Shown here in pieces: positions 1 through 7,341 of a stretch of DNA of 13,607 nt. Numbering within the stretch: the stretch's first letter is position 1; every line of letters begins with the position of its first letter. Both the position numbers and the translations under genes were made by a program. This stretch comes from an uncultured Collinsella sp. GTDB taxonomy: Bacteria; Actinomycetota; Coriobacteriia; Coriobacteriales; Coriobacteriaceae. A model generated the notes under the pieces. That model made no database searches. It worked only from the letters and a program-made list of their open reading frames with translations, and was not told the origin of the DNA. Where the stretch lies: NCBI GenBank assembly GCA_958407085.1, contig CATYHY010000030.1, positions 1 to 13,607 on the forward strand. Reading direction: 5' to 3'.

Positions 1-34
1 ATTTGAGCTCGGACGCAGTTGTCACTTGCTCCAT
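1..34 (-). CDS. hisI: HisI (phosphoribosyl-AMP cyclohydrolase), N-terminal fragment
   Basis: An ATG at 34..32 directly follows the hisF stop codon (TAAATG) and opens a frame reading MEQVTTASELK before the window ends. The ending SELK, with the next codon starting in T (so F or Y is possible), resembles the usual N-terminus of HisI, where a short variable leader precedes LKF. HisI commonly follows hisF in his operons; it opens the adenine ring of phosphoribosyl-AMP. Only 11 residues are visible, so the call rests mostly on position. It could equally be a fused HisIE or another downstream gene. Confidence 0.5.
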   Translation of the reverse strand, partial: MEQVTTASELK

Positions 35-817
35 TTAAAAATCCAATCTCACGGGGATGCCTTGACTGGCCATATACTCCTTCACCTGGCGAATGCTGAA
101 GGTTCCAAAGTGAAAGACGCTCGCCGCCAGCACGGCGTCGGCTTCGCCCTCGATCACACCCTCGGCAAAATGCTCGAGCGTGCCCACGCCACCACTCGCG
201 ATGACGGGGATTGGCACCGCGCGCGCCACGGCACGGGTGAGTGCCAGGTCAAAGCCGGCCTTGGTGCCGTCGCGATCCATGCTGGTCAGCAGGATCTCGC
301 CGGCGCCGCGACGAGCCGCTTCCTCGGCCCACGCCACCGCGTCGATACCCGTAGCGTTGCGGCCGCCCGCCGTAAAGACCTCCCACTTATCGGCGCCCGG
401 CTCCCCGGGCAGCCCCACGCGCTTGGCATCGATCGCCACGACCACGGCCTGGCTGCCAAACGCCGCGGCAGCCTGGCTAATCAGCGACGGGTCGCGCACG
501 GCCGCCGAGTTGAGCGACACCTTGTCGGCACCGGCGGCAACCATGGTGCGCATGCCCGCAAGATCGCGAAAGCCGCCGCCCACGGTATAGGGAATAGCCA
601 GCTCCTCGGCCGCATGCGCCGCCATCTCGATAGTCGTCGCGCGGTTGTCACTCGTGGCGGTAATATCCAGGAAGACGACCTCGTCCGCACCCTCGCGATC
701 GTAGGCACGCGCTAGCTCCACCGGGTCGCCCGCATCGCGCAAGCTCACAAAGTTGACGCCCTTGACCACGCGGCCGTCCTTAACATCCAGACAGGGAATT
801 ACGCGTTTGGTAAGCAT
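35..817 (-). CDS. hisF: Imidazole glycerol phosphate synthase cyclase subunit HisF
   Basis: 260-residue (beta/alpha)8 barrel that uses ammonia from HisH and PRFAR to make imidazole glycerol phosphate and AICAR in the cytosol. The family length is normal. The N-terminus RVIPCLDVKDGRVVKG carries the first catalytic aspartate, D11, and VVAIDAK carries the second, D130. Phosphate-binding glycine segments are visible at 79-82 (GGGF), 103-106 and 207-212 (ASGGVG), and LLTSMDRDGTKAGFD at 176-190 is typical. The start ATG at 817..815 lies 3 bp after the hisA stop, with a GGGAGGAG ribosome site inside the end of hisA. It lies in the his operon between hisA and the probable hisI. HisF and HisA are paralogous barrels; the D11/D130 pair and the RVIPCLD start identify this one as HisF. 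Confidence 0.97.
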   Translation of the reverse strand: MLTKRVIPCLDVKDGRVVKGVNFVSLRDAGDPVELARAYDREGADEVVFLDITATSDNRATTIEMAAHAAEELAIPYTVGGGFRDLAGMRTMVAAGADKVSLNSAAVRDPSLISQAAAAFGSQAVVVAIDAKRVGLPGEPGADKWEVFTAGGRNATGIDAVAWAEEAARRGAGEILLTSMDRDGTKAGFDLALTRAVARAVPIPVIASGGVGTLEHFAEGVIEGEADAVLAASVFHFGTFSIRQVKEYMASQGIPVRLDF

Positions 818-820
818 GGG

Positions 821-1564
821 CTACTCCTCCCCTCGGGCGGCGGCCAGCGCCTGGGCCAGCGTAAAGTTGCCCTCGTAGAGCGCACGACCGGTAATGGCGC
901 CCTCGATGGCATCCTCGCCCACCGCGGCAAGCGCGCGGATATCGTCGAGTGTCGAGATACCGCCCGAAGCCACAACGGGAAAGCCCGCGACCTCGGCCAC
1001 ATGGCGATATGCCGCCACGTCGATGCCCGTCTGCATGCCATCGCGCGCGATATCGGTATAGACCAAGTGTTTAAAGCCCAGCTCGGTGAGCTGCGCCACG
1101 GCGTCGTCGAGTGCCACGCCCGCGCCGTCACGCCAGCCGTTCACCTTGACCTGACCGTCGCGCGCGGCGATGTCTGCCACCAACAGCTCGCTAAAGCCGC
1201 GAGCCACCACCTCGGCAAATCCCGGCTCGGTCACGAGCACCGTGCCGAGTGCGATGCGACGCGCGCCGTAGCCGGCCAGCTCGTCGATCCGCGCGAGCGA
1301 GCGGACGCCGCCGCCCACGTCCACGGACAGACCGTCGACGCTGCAGATGGCCTTAATCGCTGCCGAGTTGGCAGCGCACGCGTCCTCGTCCTCGCCAAAG
1401 GCAGCGGACAGGTCGACGACGTGCACCCAGCTCGCACCCTGCTCGGCAAAGGAGCCGGCAACGGCCACGGGGTCGTCGGAATATACCTTGCAGCGGCTCC
1501 GGTCGCCGCGCTCCAGGCGCACGACCTTGCCGCCGATCAAATCGATTGCGGGAAACAGAATCAT
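821..1564 (-). CDS. hisA: ProFAR isomerase HisA (phosphoribosylformimino-AICAR isomerase)
   Basis: 247-residue (beta/alpha)8 barrel catalysing the Amadori-type isomerisation of ProFAR to PRFAR. The start MILFPAIDLIGGKVVRL places the first catalytic aspartate at D8. DVGGGVRS (82-89), LVYTDIARDGMQTG (167-180) and VVASGGIS (197-204) are the usual phosphate-binding and strand-end motifs. Length is normal. The oddity is strand 5: where the family usually reads [ILV]-D-A-R-D-G, with the general base/acid aspartate first, this protein reads VADIAARDG. Position 133 is therefore alanine and an aspartate sits two residues earlier, at 131. The ATG overlaps the hisH stop codon (ATGA), implying translational coupling. 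A PriA-type bifunctional HisA/TrpF cannot be excluded from sequence alone. Confidence 0.93.
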   Translation of the reverse strand: MILFPAIDLIGGKVVRLERGDRSRCKVYSDDPVAVAGSFAEQGASWVHVVDLSAAFGEDEDACAANSAAIKAICSVDGLSVDVGGGVRSLARIDELAGYGARRIALGTVLVTEPGFAEVVARGFSELLVADIAARDGQVKVNGWRDGAGVALDDAVAQLTELGFKHLVYTDIARDGMQTGIDVAAYRHVAEVAGFPVVASGGISTLDDIRALAAVGEDAIEGAITGRALYEGNFTLAQALAAARGEE

Positions 1565-2262
1565 CGGCCGGCCCCCTCGACGATGCTCACGAAGTTCTTA
1601 AGAATGCGCTGACCCAGCGCAGAGGATTTCTCGGGATGGAACTGGCAGCCCCACACGTTGCCGTGGCGCACGATGCACGGGAAGCTCCGCGTGTAGTGCG
1701 TGCGTGCCAGAACATCGGCGGCATCGGCATCGTCGGCCACCGCATAGCTGTGGGTGAAGTACATATTGGCGCCCTCGGCAAAACCGGCGAGCAGCGGATC
1801 GGCCGCACCGGCAGGCGTCATGTGCACCTGGTCCCACCCCACGTGCGGCACCTTCAGGCGGCTCGACTCCAGACGCGCGCACGAACCGCGCATAATACCC
1901 AGGCCATCGACCCAGGGGCCACCGGCCTGCTCGGGGGTGTTGCCGTCGGCAACTGCGCCCTCGTCCGCAGGCACGCCCTCGTTGCCGCGCTCAAAAAATA
2001 ATTGAAGGCCCAGGCAGATGCCGAGCAGCGGAGTTCCAGCGGCAACGGCGTCGAGCACGGCCGCCTCCTCGCCGCTCTGGCGCATAAAGGCGATCGCGTC
2101 ATAGAACGCGCCCACGCCCGGGATGACCAGGCCGTCGGCGTTGCGAATCTGCTCCGGGTCGTCCGATGTGCAGGCGGCGGCACCGGCGCGCGCAAGCCCG
2201 CGCACGACGCTCGACAAGTTGCCCTTGTGGTAGTCGACCACCACGATCTTCGGTTCGCCCAC
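1561..2262 (-). CDS. hisH: Imidazole glycerol phosphate synthase glutaminase subunit HisH
   Basis: Class I glutamine amidotransferase that hydrolyses glutamine and channels ammonia to HisF. With the GTG start at 2262..2260 the protein has 233 residues. This start is chosen because GGGAGGG lies 4 nt upstream and the protein then begins MGEPKIVVVDYHKGNLSS, the family's usual N-terminus. The longer open frame reads back through an intergenic hairpin. The catalytic triad is C83 (in GICLGLQL), H209 and E211 (in CQFHPEKSS). VIPGVGAF at 46-53 is the oxyanion-side motif. The protein is longer than the usual 200 or so residues because of an Ala/Gly/Asp/Glu-rich insertion at about 92-116, between the nucleophile and the LGIM segment. 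Its stop overlaps the hisA start. Confidence 0.95.
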   Translation of the reverse strand: MGEPKIVVVDYHKGNLSSVVRGLARAGAAACTSDDPEQIRNADGLVIPGVGAFYDAIAFMRQSGEEAAVLDAVAAGTPLLGICLGLQLFFERGNEGVPADEGAVADGNTPEQAGGPWVDGLGIMRGSCARLESSRLKVPHVGWDQVHMTPAGAADPLLAGFAEGANMYFTHSYAVADDADAADVLARTHYTRSFPCIVRHGNVWGCQFHPEKSSALGQRILKNFVSIVEGAGR

Positions 2263-2287
2263 GCGACCCTCCCTTTTCCCATCATCC

Positions 2288-2346
2288 AAAACCACCACAA
2301 AGGGGACAGGCACCTTCGTGGTGGTTTTTACCCTTGTGGCGGTTAC
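2288..2346 (-). repeat. Inverted repeat with alternative pairing arms between hisB and hisH
   Basis: The arms at 2288-2303 and 2313-2328 are complementary over 16 bp. In the minus-strand transcript they pair fully with one G-U, around a 9-nt loop (TGCCTGTCC). The same AACC[AG]CCAC core appears a third time at 2330-2346, overlapping the hisB stop codon. That copy could pair with the 2288-2303 arm instead, over about 14 bp with two G-U pairs, giving two mutually exclusive stems. The distal arm ends in TTTT on the minus strand, so a weak terminator or attenuator is possible. The GGTGCCTGTCCCC core reminds me of REP-like palindromes in other genomes, which is recollection and not checked. It occupies almost the whole 80-bp gap. 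Confidence 0.7.
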
Positions 2347-2930
2347 AGTGAACCCTTGGTGCTGGGGATGCCCTGCACGCGAGGGTCCAGCTCACAGGCT
2401 TGGCGCATCGTGCGGCCCACGGCCTTAAAGGCGGCCTCGATAATGTGATGCGAGTTGCCGCCCGCCAGTTCGCGCACGTGCAGAGTGAGCTTGGCGTCGC
2501 GCGCAAAGGCGTAGAAGAACTCGACGGCCAGCTCGGTATCGAAGCTGCCCACACGCTCAGTCGGTACGGGCAGCTCGCAGTAGGCCTGCCCACGGCCCGA
2601 AATATCAACGGCAGCCATCACAAGCGTCTCGTCCATGGCGATCGCCGCGTCGGCAAAGCGCGTAATGCCCACCTTGTCGCCCAGCGCCTGGCGAAACGCC
2701 TCGCCCAGCACAATACCCGTGTCCTCGACGGTGTGATGCGCATCGACCTCGACGTCGCCCACCGCGTGCACCGTCAGATCGAACAGACCATGGCGGCCAA
2801 AAGCGTTGAGCATGTGGTCGAAAAACGGCACGCCGGTCGAGATATCGCACACGCCAGATCCGTCCAGGTCGAGCTTTACGACAATGTCGGTCTCGCCCGT
2901 CTTGCGGGTTACCTCGGCATAGCGGTCCAT
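2343..2930 (-). CDS. hisB: Imidazoleglycerol-phosphate dehydratase HisB
   Basis: 195 residues, the normal length of monofunctional HisB, with no fused histidinol phosphatase domain. The enzyme is manganese-dependent and dehydrates IGP to imidazole acetol phosphate. Metal-binding motifs are present in both halves: HHTVED at 65-70 and NSHHIIE at 159-165. FDHML (37-41) and the C-terminal PSTKG (189-193) are also conserved. ATG at 2930..2928 abuts the hisC stop (TAGATG), with GGAGGAG inside the end of hisC acting as ribosome site. The phosphatase step (HisN or HisK) must be encoded elsewhere, because nothing in this window fits it. Confidence 0.97.
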   Translation of the reverse strand: MDRYAEVTRKTGETDIVVKLDLDGSGVCDISTGVPFFDHMLNAFGRHGLFDLTVHAVGDVEVDAHHTVEDTGIVLGEAFRQALGDKVGITRFADAAIAMDETLVMAAVDISGRGQAYCELPVPTERVGSFDTELAVEFFYAFARDAKLTLHVRELAGGNSHHIIEAAFKAVGRTMRQACELDPRVQGIPSTKGSL

Positions 2931-4046
2931 CTACATCTCCTCCTTCACCAGCGCGGCAAACGCTGCCAGCACCTCGTCGTTTTCCTGCGGGGTGCCCACG
3001 GTAATGCGCAGGCAGTCCGCGAGCCCCGGCGCGTAGCTAAAGTCGCGCACCAAAATCGAATACTCGTCGCGCAGACGCTCGCGCACGCGCGTGGCATGCG
3101 GCGTGCGCACGAGCACAAAGTTCGCCGCGCTCGGCCACGCCTCCACGGGCAGACCCTCGGCAGCCATTGCGCGTAGGGCGCACAGCTCGCGCTCGCGCTC
3201 AGATGCAACCTGTGCCACCACGGGTGCGTACGCATCGCGGGCACGTACGCAGGCAAGCGCGGCGGCCTGGCTTAGCACGTTAACCGAGTAGATCTGCCGA
3301 ATCGCCGCAAACACATCGATGACCTCGGGCGCCGCGATCACATAGCCCAGACGCGTGCCGGCGGCGCCAAACGCCTTGGACAGCGTATGCAGAATCACCA
3401 GGTTGGGATGCTCGGCGATAAGCCCCTGCGCCGTGGTGGCCGCGCCAAACGAATCGTCGGCAAACTCCACGTAGGCCTCGTCGACCATCACCATGCCGGG
3501 GCAGGCATCGCACAGAGCCGCAACAAAGTCGAGCGGCGCCACGTCACCCGTGGGATTGTTGGGCGAGGTCACGATCGCCAGATTGCACTCGGGAGCCGCC
3601 GCAAGCACCGCCGCCTGGTCGAGCTCAAAGGTCGCCGGGTCGCGCCACACGTCGCGCACCTCGGTCTGGCACAGAGACGCAAAGAACGCATACTCGCTAA
3701 AGCACGGCGGGCAGTTGAGCAGGGTCCGCCCCGCGCCGCCAAACGCCAGCAAGTAGTTATAGAGCAGCTCGTCACCGCCGTTGCCCACGCAGATATTCTC
3801 GCGCGTCACGCCATGCCAAGCAGCAAGCTCATCGCGCAGGTCGTTGGACATGGGGTCGGGATAACGGTTGAGCGGCGTGGCAGCCAGGGCTGCATCAATC
3901 GCCTCGCGCACGCCGGCCGGCACGGGATAGGTGTTCTCGTTGGCCGAAAGGTTGATGCGCGTGGGCGTAAAGTTGGGATCATAGGGCTCAATGCCGGCCA
4001 GGTAGGGCTGGACGAGCTCCTTCATGCGCGGCGTGAGTTCGGCCAT
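2931..4046 (-). CDS. hisC: Histidinol-phosphate aminotransferase HisC
   Basis: 371-residue PLP-dependent fold-type I aminotransferase converting imidazole acetol phosphate and glutamate to L-histidinol phosphate. The PLP Schiff-base lysine is K224 in TLSKAFGAAGTRLGY, with phosphate-binding R232. SPNNPTG at 161-167 and VDEAY at 188-192 are the cofactor-contact motifs, and LSANENTYP at 33-41 is the family's N-terminal signature. The start is ATG at 4046..4044, one base after the hisD stop (TAACATG), with GAGGAGG ending 7 nt upstream. A longer frame running 29 codons further into hisD is Arg-rich and unlike the family, so it is not used. HisC-type enzymes can also act on aromatic amino acids, but the operon position settles the assignment. 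Confidence 0.96.
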   Translation of the reverse strand: MAELTPRMKELVQPYLAGIEPYDPNFTPTRINLSANENTYPVPAGVREAIDAALAATPLNRYPDPMSNDLRDELAAWHGVTRENICVGNGGDELLYNYLLAFGGAGRTLLNCPPCFSEYAFFASLCQTEVRDVWRDPATFELDQAAVLAAAPECNLAIVTSPNNPTGDVAPLDFVAALCDACPGMVMVDEAYVEFADDSFGAATTAQGLIAEHPNLVILHTLSKAFGAAGTRLGYVIAAPEVIDVFAAIRQIYSVNVLSQAAALACVRARDAYAPVVAQVASERERELCALRAMAAEGLPVEAWPSAANFVLVRTPHATRVRERLRDEYSILVRDFSYAPGLADCLRITVGTPQENDEVLAAFAALVKEEM

Positions 4047-4047
4047 G

Positions 4048-5484
4048 TTAGGCCTCCTCGCCGGTCGCGCCAACGCCATCCGCGCCCGCAGCCGCCAGGT
4101 CAACGCCCTCGGCAACCGTCGCCACGGCGTCACCCGGCCAAGCGACCTTGGTCAGGTCGGCCGCGGCCAGAGACTCGGCACTCACGGCATCCTCGCCCTG
4201 CTCCAGCACACGGCGACGCAGGGCGGCGGATAGCGCGTGCGCCCACAGGCCCTCGGCCTCGGCCAGACGCTGTGTGGCGGGAGCGTCGGAGAGCAGGCCC
4301 TCGGGCGTATAGCAAATGACGCTCGAGCGCTTAACGAACTCTTCGACCGAAAGCGGGTTGGAGAACATGGCCGTGCCGCCGGTCGGCAGCGTGTGGTTGG
4401 GGCCGGCAACATAATCGCCGAGCGGCTCGGAGCTCCAGGCGCCCACAAAGATGGCGCCGGCGTTGCGAATGCCGCCGAGCAGGCCCATCGCGTCCTTGCA
4501 GTGCAGCTCAAGGTGCTCGGGCGCCACGGTGTTCACGGCCTCGACGGCGGCAGCCATGTCGGCGGCCACCACGATGGTGCCTTCGTTATCGAGCGAGGCG
4601 CGTGTGATCTCGGCACGCGGGGACTGCGCTACCAGAATGTCGATACCAGCCTCGACCTCGCGCGCAAACTGCTCGTCGCAGGTCACCAGATAGCAGGCTG
4701 CCAGCGGATCGTGCTCGGCCTGGGCCATCAGGTCGGCCGCGACCACCATGGGCTTGGCCGTGGCATCGGCAAGTACGCAGACCTCGGAAGGGCCAGCGAC
4801 CATATCGATTCCCACGTCGCCCGAGACAATCTGCTTGGCCGCGGCGACAAAGGCGTTGCCCGGGCCGGTGATCTTGTCGACGCGCGGAATGGTCTCGGTG
4901 CCGTACGCCAGCGCGGCCACGGCCTGAGCGCCGCCCACCATATAGATCTCGTCCACGCCGCCGAGCTTGGCAGCCGCGAGCGTATAGGGGCTGATCAGGC
5001 CATCTTTTTGCGGAGGAGTCACCATGACCACGCGCTTGACGCCGGCAACCTTGGCGGGAATGGCATTCATGAGCACCGTGGAGGGATATTGCGCGCGACC
5101 GCCCGGCACGTAGATGCCGGCCGCCGCGAGCGGGGTCACCTTAACGCCGAGCATCGTGCCATCTGCGCGCGTGGTAAACCAGCTCTGCTCGACCTCGCGC
5201 TGGTGGAACTCGCGAATCTGGCGCGCGGCCTTCTCGAGCGCCGCGACAAACGCGGGGTCGAGGTCTTCGAGCGCGGCATCGATCTGCTCCTGCGGCAGGC
5301 GGAAGCTCTGCAGCTCAACACCGTCAAAGCGCTGACAGTAATCGCGCACTGCGGCATCGCCGTTGGCGCGCACGTTGGCCACGATATCGCGGGCGGCGTC
5401 GACGATGTTTTGCGGCAGCACGCCCTTGCGGTTGAGCTGGTTGGTAACGAGGCGCTCACCGGGAGCAAGCTTGATGGTCTTCAT
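4048..5484 (-). CDS. hisD: Histidinol dehydrogenase HisD
   Basis: 478 residues. Zinc-dependent enzyme oxidising L-histidinol to histidine in two NAD+-linked steps. Visible family motifs are YVPGGRA (125-131), the KITGPGN segment (204-210), GPSEV (231-235) and zinc ligands Q255 and H258 in AQAEHDP. APEHLEL gives catalytic E323/H324, LGDYVAGPNHTLPT contains zinc ligand D357, and H416 lies in EGLWAHA. The start ATG at 5484..5482 gives the normal N-terminus; a longer frame to 5619 would overlap hisZG and adds low-complexity sequence. The ribosome site is weak (GGGGAT). The protein is about 45 to 50 residues longer than usual because of an Ala/Asp/Val/Gly-rich tail after residue 426. It is probably a flexible appendage. 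Confidence 0.96.
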   Translation of the reverse strand: MKTIKLAPGERLVTNQLNRKGVLPQNIVDAARDIVANVRANGDAAVRDYCQRFDGVELQSFRLPQEQIDAALEDLDPAFVAALEKAARQIREFHQREVEQSWFTTRADGTMLGVKVTPLAAAGIYVPGGRAQYPSTVLMNAIPAKVAGVKRVVMVTPPQKDGLISPYTLAAAKLGGVDEIYMVGGAQAVAALAYGTETIPRVDKITGPGNAFVAAAKQIVSGDVGIDMVAGPSEVCVLADATAKPMVVAADLMAQAEHDPLAACYLVTCDEQFAREVEAGIDILVAQSPRAEITRASLDNEGTIVVAADMAAAVEAVNTVAPEHLELHCKDAMGLLGGIRNAGAIFVGAWSSEPLGDYVAGPNHTLPTGGTAMFSNPLSVEEFVKRSSVICYTPEGLLSDAPATQRLAEAEGLWAHALSAALRRRVLEQGEDAVSAESLAAADLTKVAWPGDAVATVAEGVDLAAAGADGVGATGEEA

Positions 5485-5517
5485 ATCGGTATCCCCTATC
5501 GGTCGAGGTTGCGTTTG

Positions 5518-5561
5518 AAAAAACGAGAGACCGGGCGGCGGCGCCAATCGGCCCGCAGCCC
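5518..5561 (-). other. GC stem-loop followed by T6 in the hisZG-hisD gap
   Basis: The 106-bp gap between hisZG and hisD contains GGGCGGCGG (5533-5541) facing CCGCAGCCC (5553-5561), a 9-bp stem with one mismatch and an 11-nt loop. Read on the minus strand, the stem is followed 9 nt later by TTTTTT (5523..5518). The distance from stem to T-run is longer than in a classical intrinsic terminator, so this may be an attenuator, a processing signal or chance. I see no promoter or small gene in the gap. Confidence 0.3.
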
Positions 5562-5590
5562 AGACGTTGGGACGCCCGTGCGTGCTCGCG

Positions 5591-7306
5591 CTATTGTGCC
5601 GAGCCCGCGACGGGCTCAAAATGCTTGTCCTTCACGGCCGCGGCCAGGCGATCTGCCAGGTTGCGCACGCGCGGATCCAGGCGAGCGGCACCCGGGTTGA
5701 CAAAGAAGCGGGCCGTGCAGTCCATAATGCGACCAGTAATAACCAGGTCGTTGTCGCGTAGCGTGGCACCCGTGGCGGTAACGTCCACGATGCGATCGGT
5801 CATGCCGACGATGGGGCCCAGCTCGATGTTACCGTGCAGCGAGACGATATCGGCATTCACGCCGCGCTCGGCATACCAGGCACTCGCGATGCGCGGGTAC
5901 TTGGTGGCCACACGAAGCGAGCCGCGGCGGGCGTAGTTGCGCTCGGCCTGGCCGGCGCGCCATGCAGGCTCCGCCTCGATAAACGTGCACAGGCCGTAGC
6001 CCAGATCGACCAGCTGCAGCAGGTTGAGGTCGGCCTCGATAAGCGAGTCCCAACCGCAGATGCCGCAGTCGGCGCCGCCGCAGCCCACAAAGGCGGGCGC
6101 ATCGCTGGGACGCACGATGACAAACTCGATATCGCCGACCGTGCCCTCGCCGGCACGCGTGTCGCGACCGCGCACAATCAGGTGACGGCCGGGGTCGCGC
6201 AGCTCAGAGACATCCAGGCCCGCGGCCTCGAGCACGTCGAGCGTGTCGGCCTTAAGCGAGCCCTTGGGCACGGCGATGCGTAGCGGGCCTTCGGCGCCGC
6301 GGCCCACGGCGTGGTCACCATCGGAGGCGGCGTCCTCGGCAGAGGTGCACGCGGCCTCCAGACGCTCGAGCGAAAAGGCGAAGCCCGCCGCCGGCACCTC
6401 GATGCCGTCGCCAAACGCGCCGGTAAAGATAGAGTCGTAGCGACCGCCCGAGCCCACCGGATCGGGCAGGCCACCGGCATAGGCCTTAAAGACCAGGCCC
6501 GTGTAGTAATCGAAAGAATTCATAATGGAAAAGTCGAAGGACAGTACCTGAGCGTCCTCGGGAGCCAGGCCCTCGACCAGGGCACGGAGTTCGCGCGTCA
6601 GCGGCGCGGCGATACCGGCGGCCTCCAGCAGCGCGTCCACGCGGTCGAGCACCTCGGCACCACCATGCAAGCGCGGCAGTTCGCTGACGGCGGCCTTAAC
6701 GGCATCGGTCTCGGCGCTTGCCGCCACGCGGGCATCGAGGCCCACAAAGTCGTTGGCGTGCACGCAGCGCAGAGCCTCGGCAGCCAGCTCGCGATCCTCG
6801 CACGCCGCGAGCAGCTCCTTAAACGGGCGCACGCTACCTGCGATAATGCGCGCATCGGGCAGCGCCAACTTGCGAACGGCCTCGGCCACCAGCGAGACGA
6901 TCTCGACATCGCCCGCGGTATCGCCCGCGCCGATGAGCTCAAAACCCAGCTGGGTAAATTGACGCGAACCGCCGGCATTGCGCTGGCATTCGCGAACCAC
7001 CGGCGCCTCATAGCGCAGGCGCAGCGGCAAGTCGGCCGCGCGCATGCGGGTCGAGACCAAACGCACGATCGGCAACGTATTGTCGGGACGAACCACCAAC
7101 AAGCGGCCGTCATCGTCAAAAAGCTTAAACGGCGTGTCCGCGATACGGCCGCCCTCCTCGAGCGAGCCCTTGTCCTCGAGCAGCGGCGTCTCAACCGGCA
7201 GATAATTATGCTCCCTAAAGCAGCCCTTCACCGTCAGCGCAATCTCCTCGCGCGCCTGAGCCTCCTCGGGCAATATGTCCCGGAATCCCCACGGTGTGGC
7301 CGTCAT
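5591..7306 (-). CDS. hisZG: HisZ-HisG fusion: ATP phosphoribosyltransferase with regulatory subunit
   Basis: One 571-residue frame joins two subunits that are normally separate. Residues 1 to about 320 are HisZ, a HisRS paralogue: PWGFRDILPEEA (5-16), a motif-2-like RYEAPVVRECQ (98-108), and FDYYTG (265-270) with GGRYD (287-291). The HisRS arginine of the RGLDYY motif is replaced (MNSFDYY), which is diagnostic of the non-aminoacylating HisZ. Residues about 321-340 are an Ala/Asp/Gly-rich linker. Residues 341-571 are short-form HisG: LRIAVPKGSL (342-351), FVIVRPSDAP (395-404), RVATKYP (465-471), and the PRPP loop DVTATGATL (508-516). There is no C-terminal ACT-like domain. The reaction is ATP + PRPP to phosphoribosyl-ATP, the first and feedback-controlled step. 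The ATG is preceded by GAGGAGG at 8 nt. It is the first gene of the his operon. Confidence 0.93.
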   Translation of the reverse strand: MTATPWGFRDILPEEAQAREEIALTVKGCFREHNYLPVETPLLEDKGSLEEGGRIADTPFKLFDDDGRLLVVRPDNTLPIVRLVSTRMRAADLPLRLRYEAPVVRECQRNAGGSRQFTQLGFELIGAGDTAGDVEIVSLVAEAVRKLALPDARIIAGSVRPFKELLAACEDRELAAEALRCVHANDFVGLDARVAASAETDAVKAAVSELPRLHGGAEVLDRVDALLEAAGIAAPLTRELRALVEGLAPEDAQVLSFDFSIMNSFDYYTGLVFKAYAGGLPDPVGSGGRYDSIFTGAFGDGIEVPAAGFAFSLERLEAACTSAEDAASDGDHAVGRGAEGPLRIAVPKGSLKADTLDVLEAAGLDVSELRDPGRHLIVRGRDTRAGEGTVGDIEFVIVRPSDAPAFVGCGGADCGICGWDSLIEADLNLLQLVDLGYGLCTFIEAEPAWRAGQAERNYARRGSLRVATKYPRIASAWYAERGVNADIVSLHGNIELGPIVGMTDRIVDVTATGATLRDNDLVITGRIMDCTARFFVNPGAARLDPRVRNLADRLAAAVKDKHFEPVAGSAQ

Positions 7307-7341
7307 CTGGTGAGCCTCCTCATGCTGTGTTTCGTATGGAA

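Noticed and set aside
2263..2313. Longer hisH start upstream of the GTG
   Set aside because: The extension is translated from the intergenic inverted repeat. The GTG has a GGGAGGG site and the correct family N-terminus.
5485..5619. Upstream extension of hisD into hisZG
   Set aside because: The extra 45 residues are Pro/Arg-rich and unlike HisD. MKTIKLAPGE at 5484 is a normal N-terminus, although its ribosome site is weak.
4237..5700. 487-codon plus-strand open frame opposite hisD
   Set aside because: Arg/Gly/His-rich translation typical of a shadow in high-G+C DNA. The minus strand carries a complete HisD with all zinc ligands.
5591..7306. Histidyl-tRNA synthetase as the identity of the N-terminal half
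   Set aside because: The HisRS arginine in RGLDYY is replaced (MNSFDYY), no anticodon-binding domain follows, and the C-terminal half is HisG. It is therefore HisZ.
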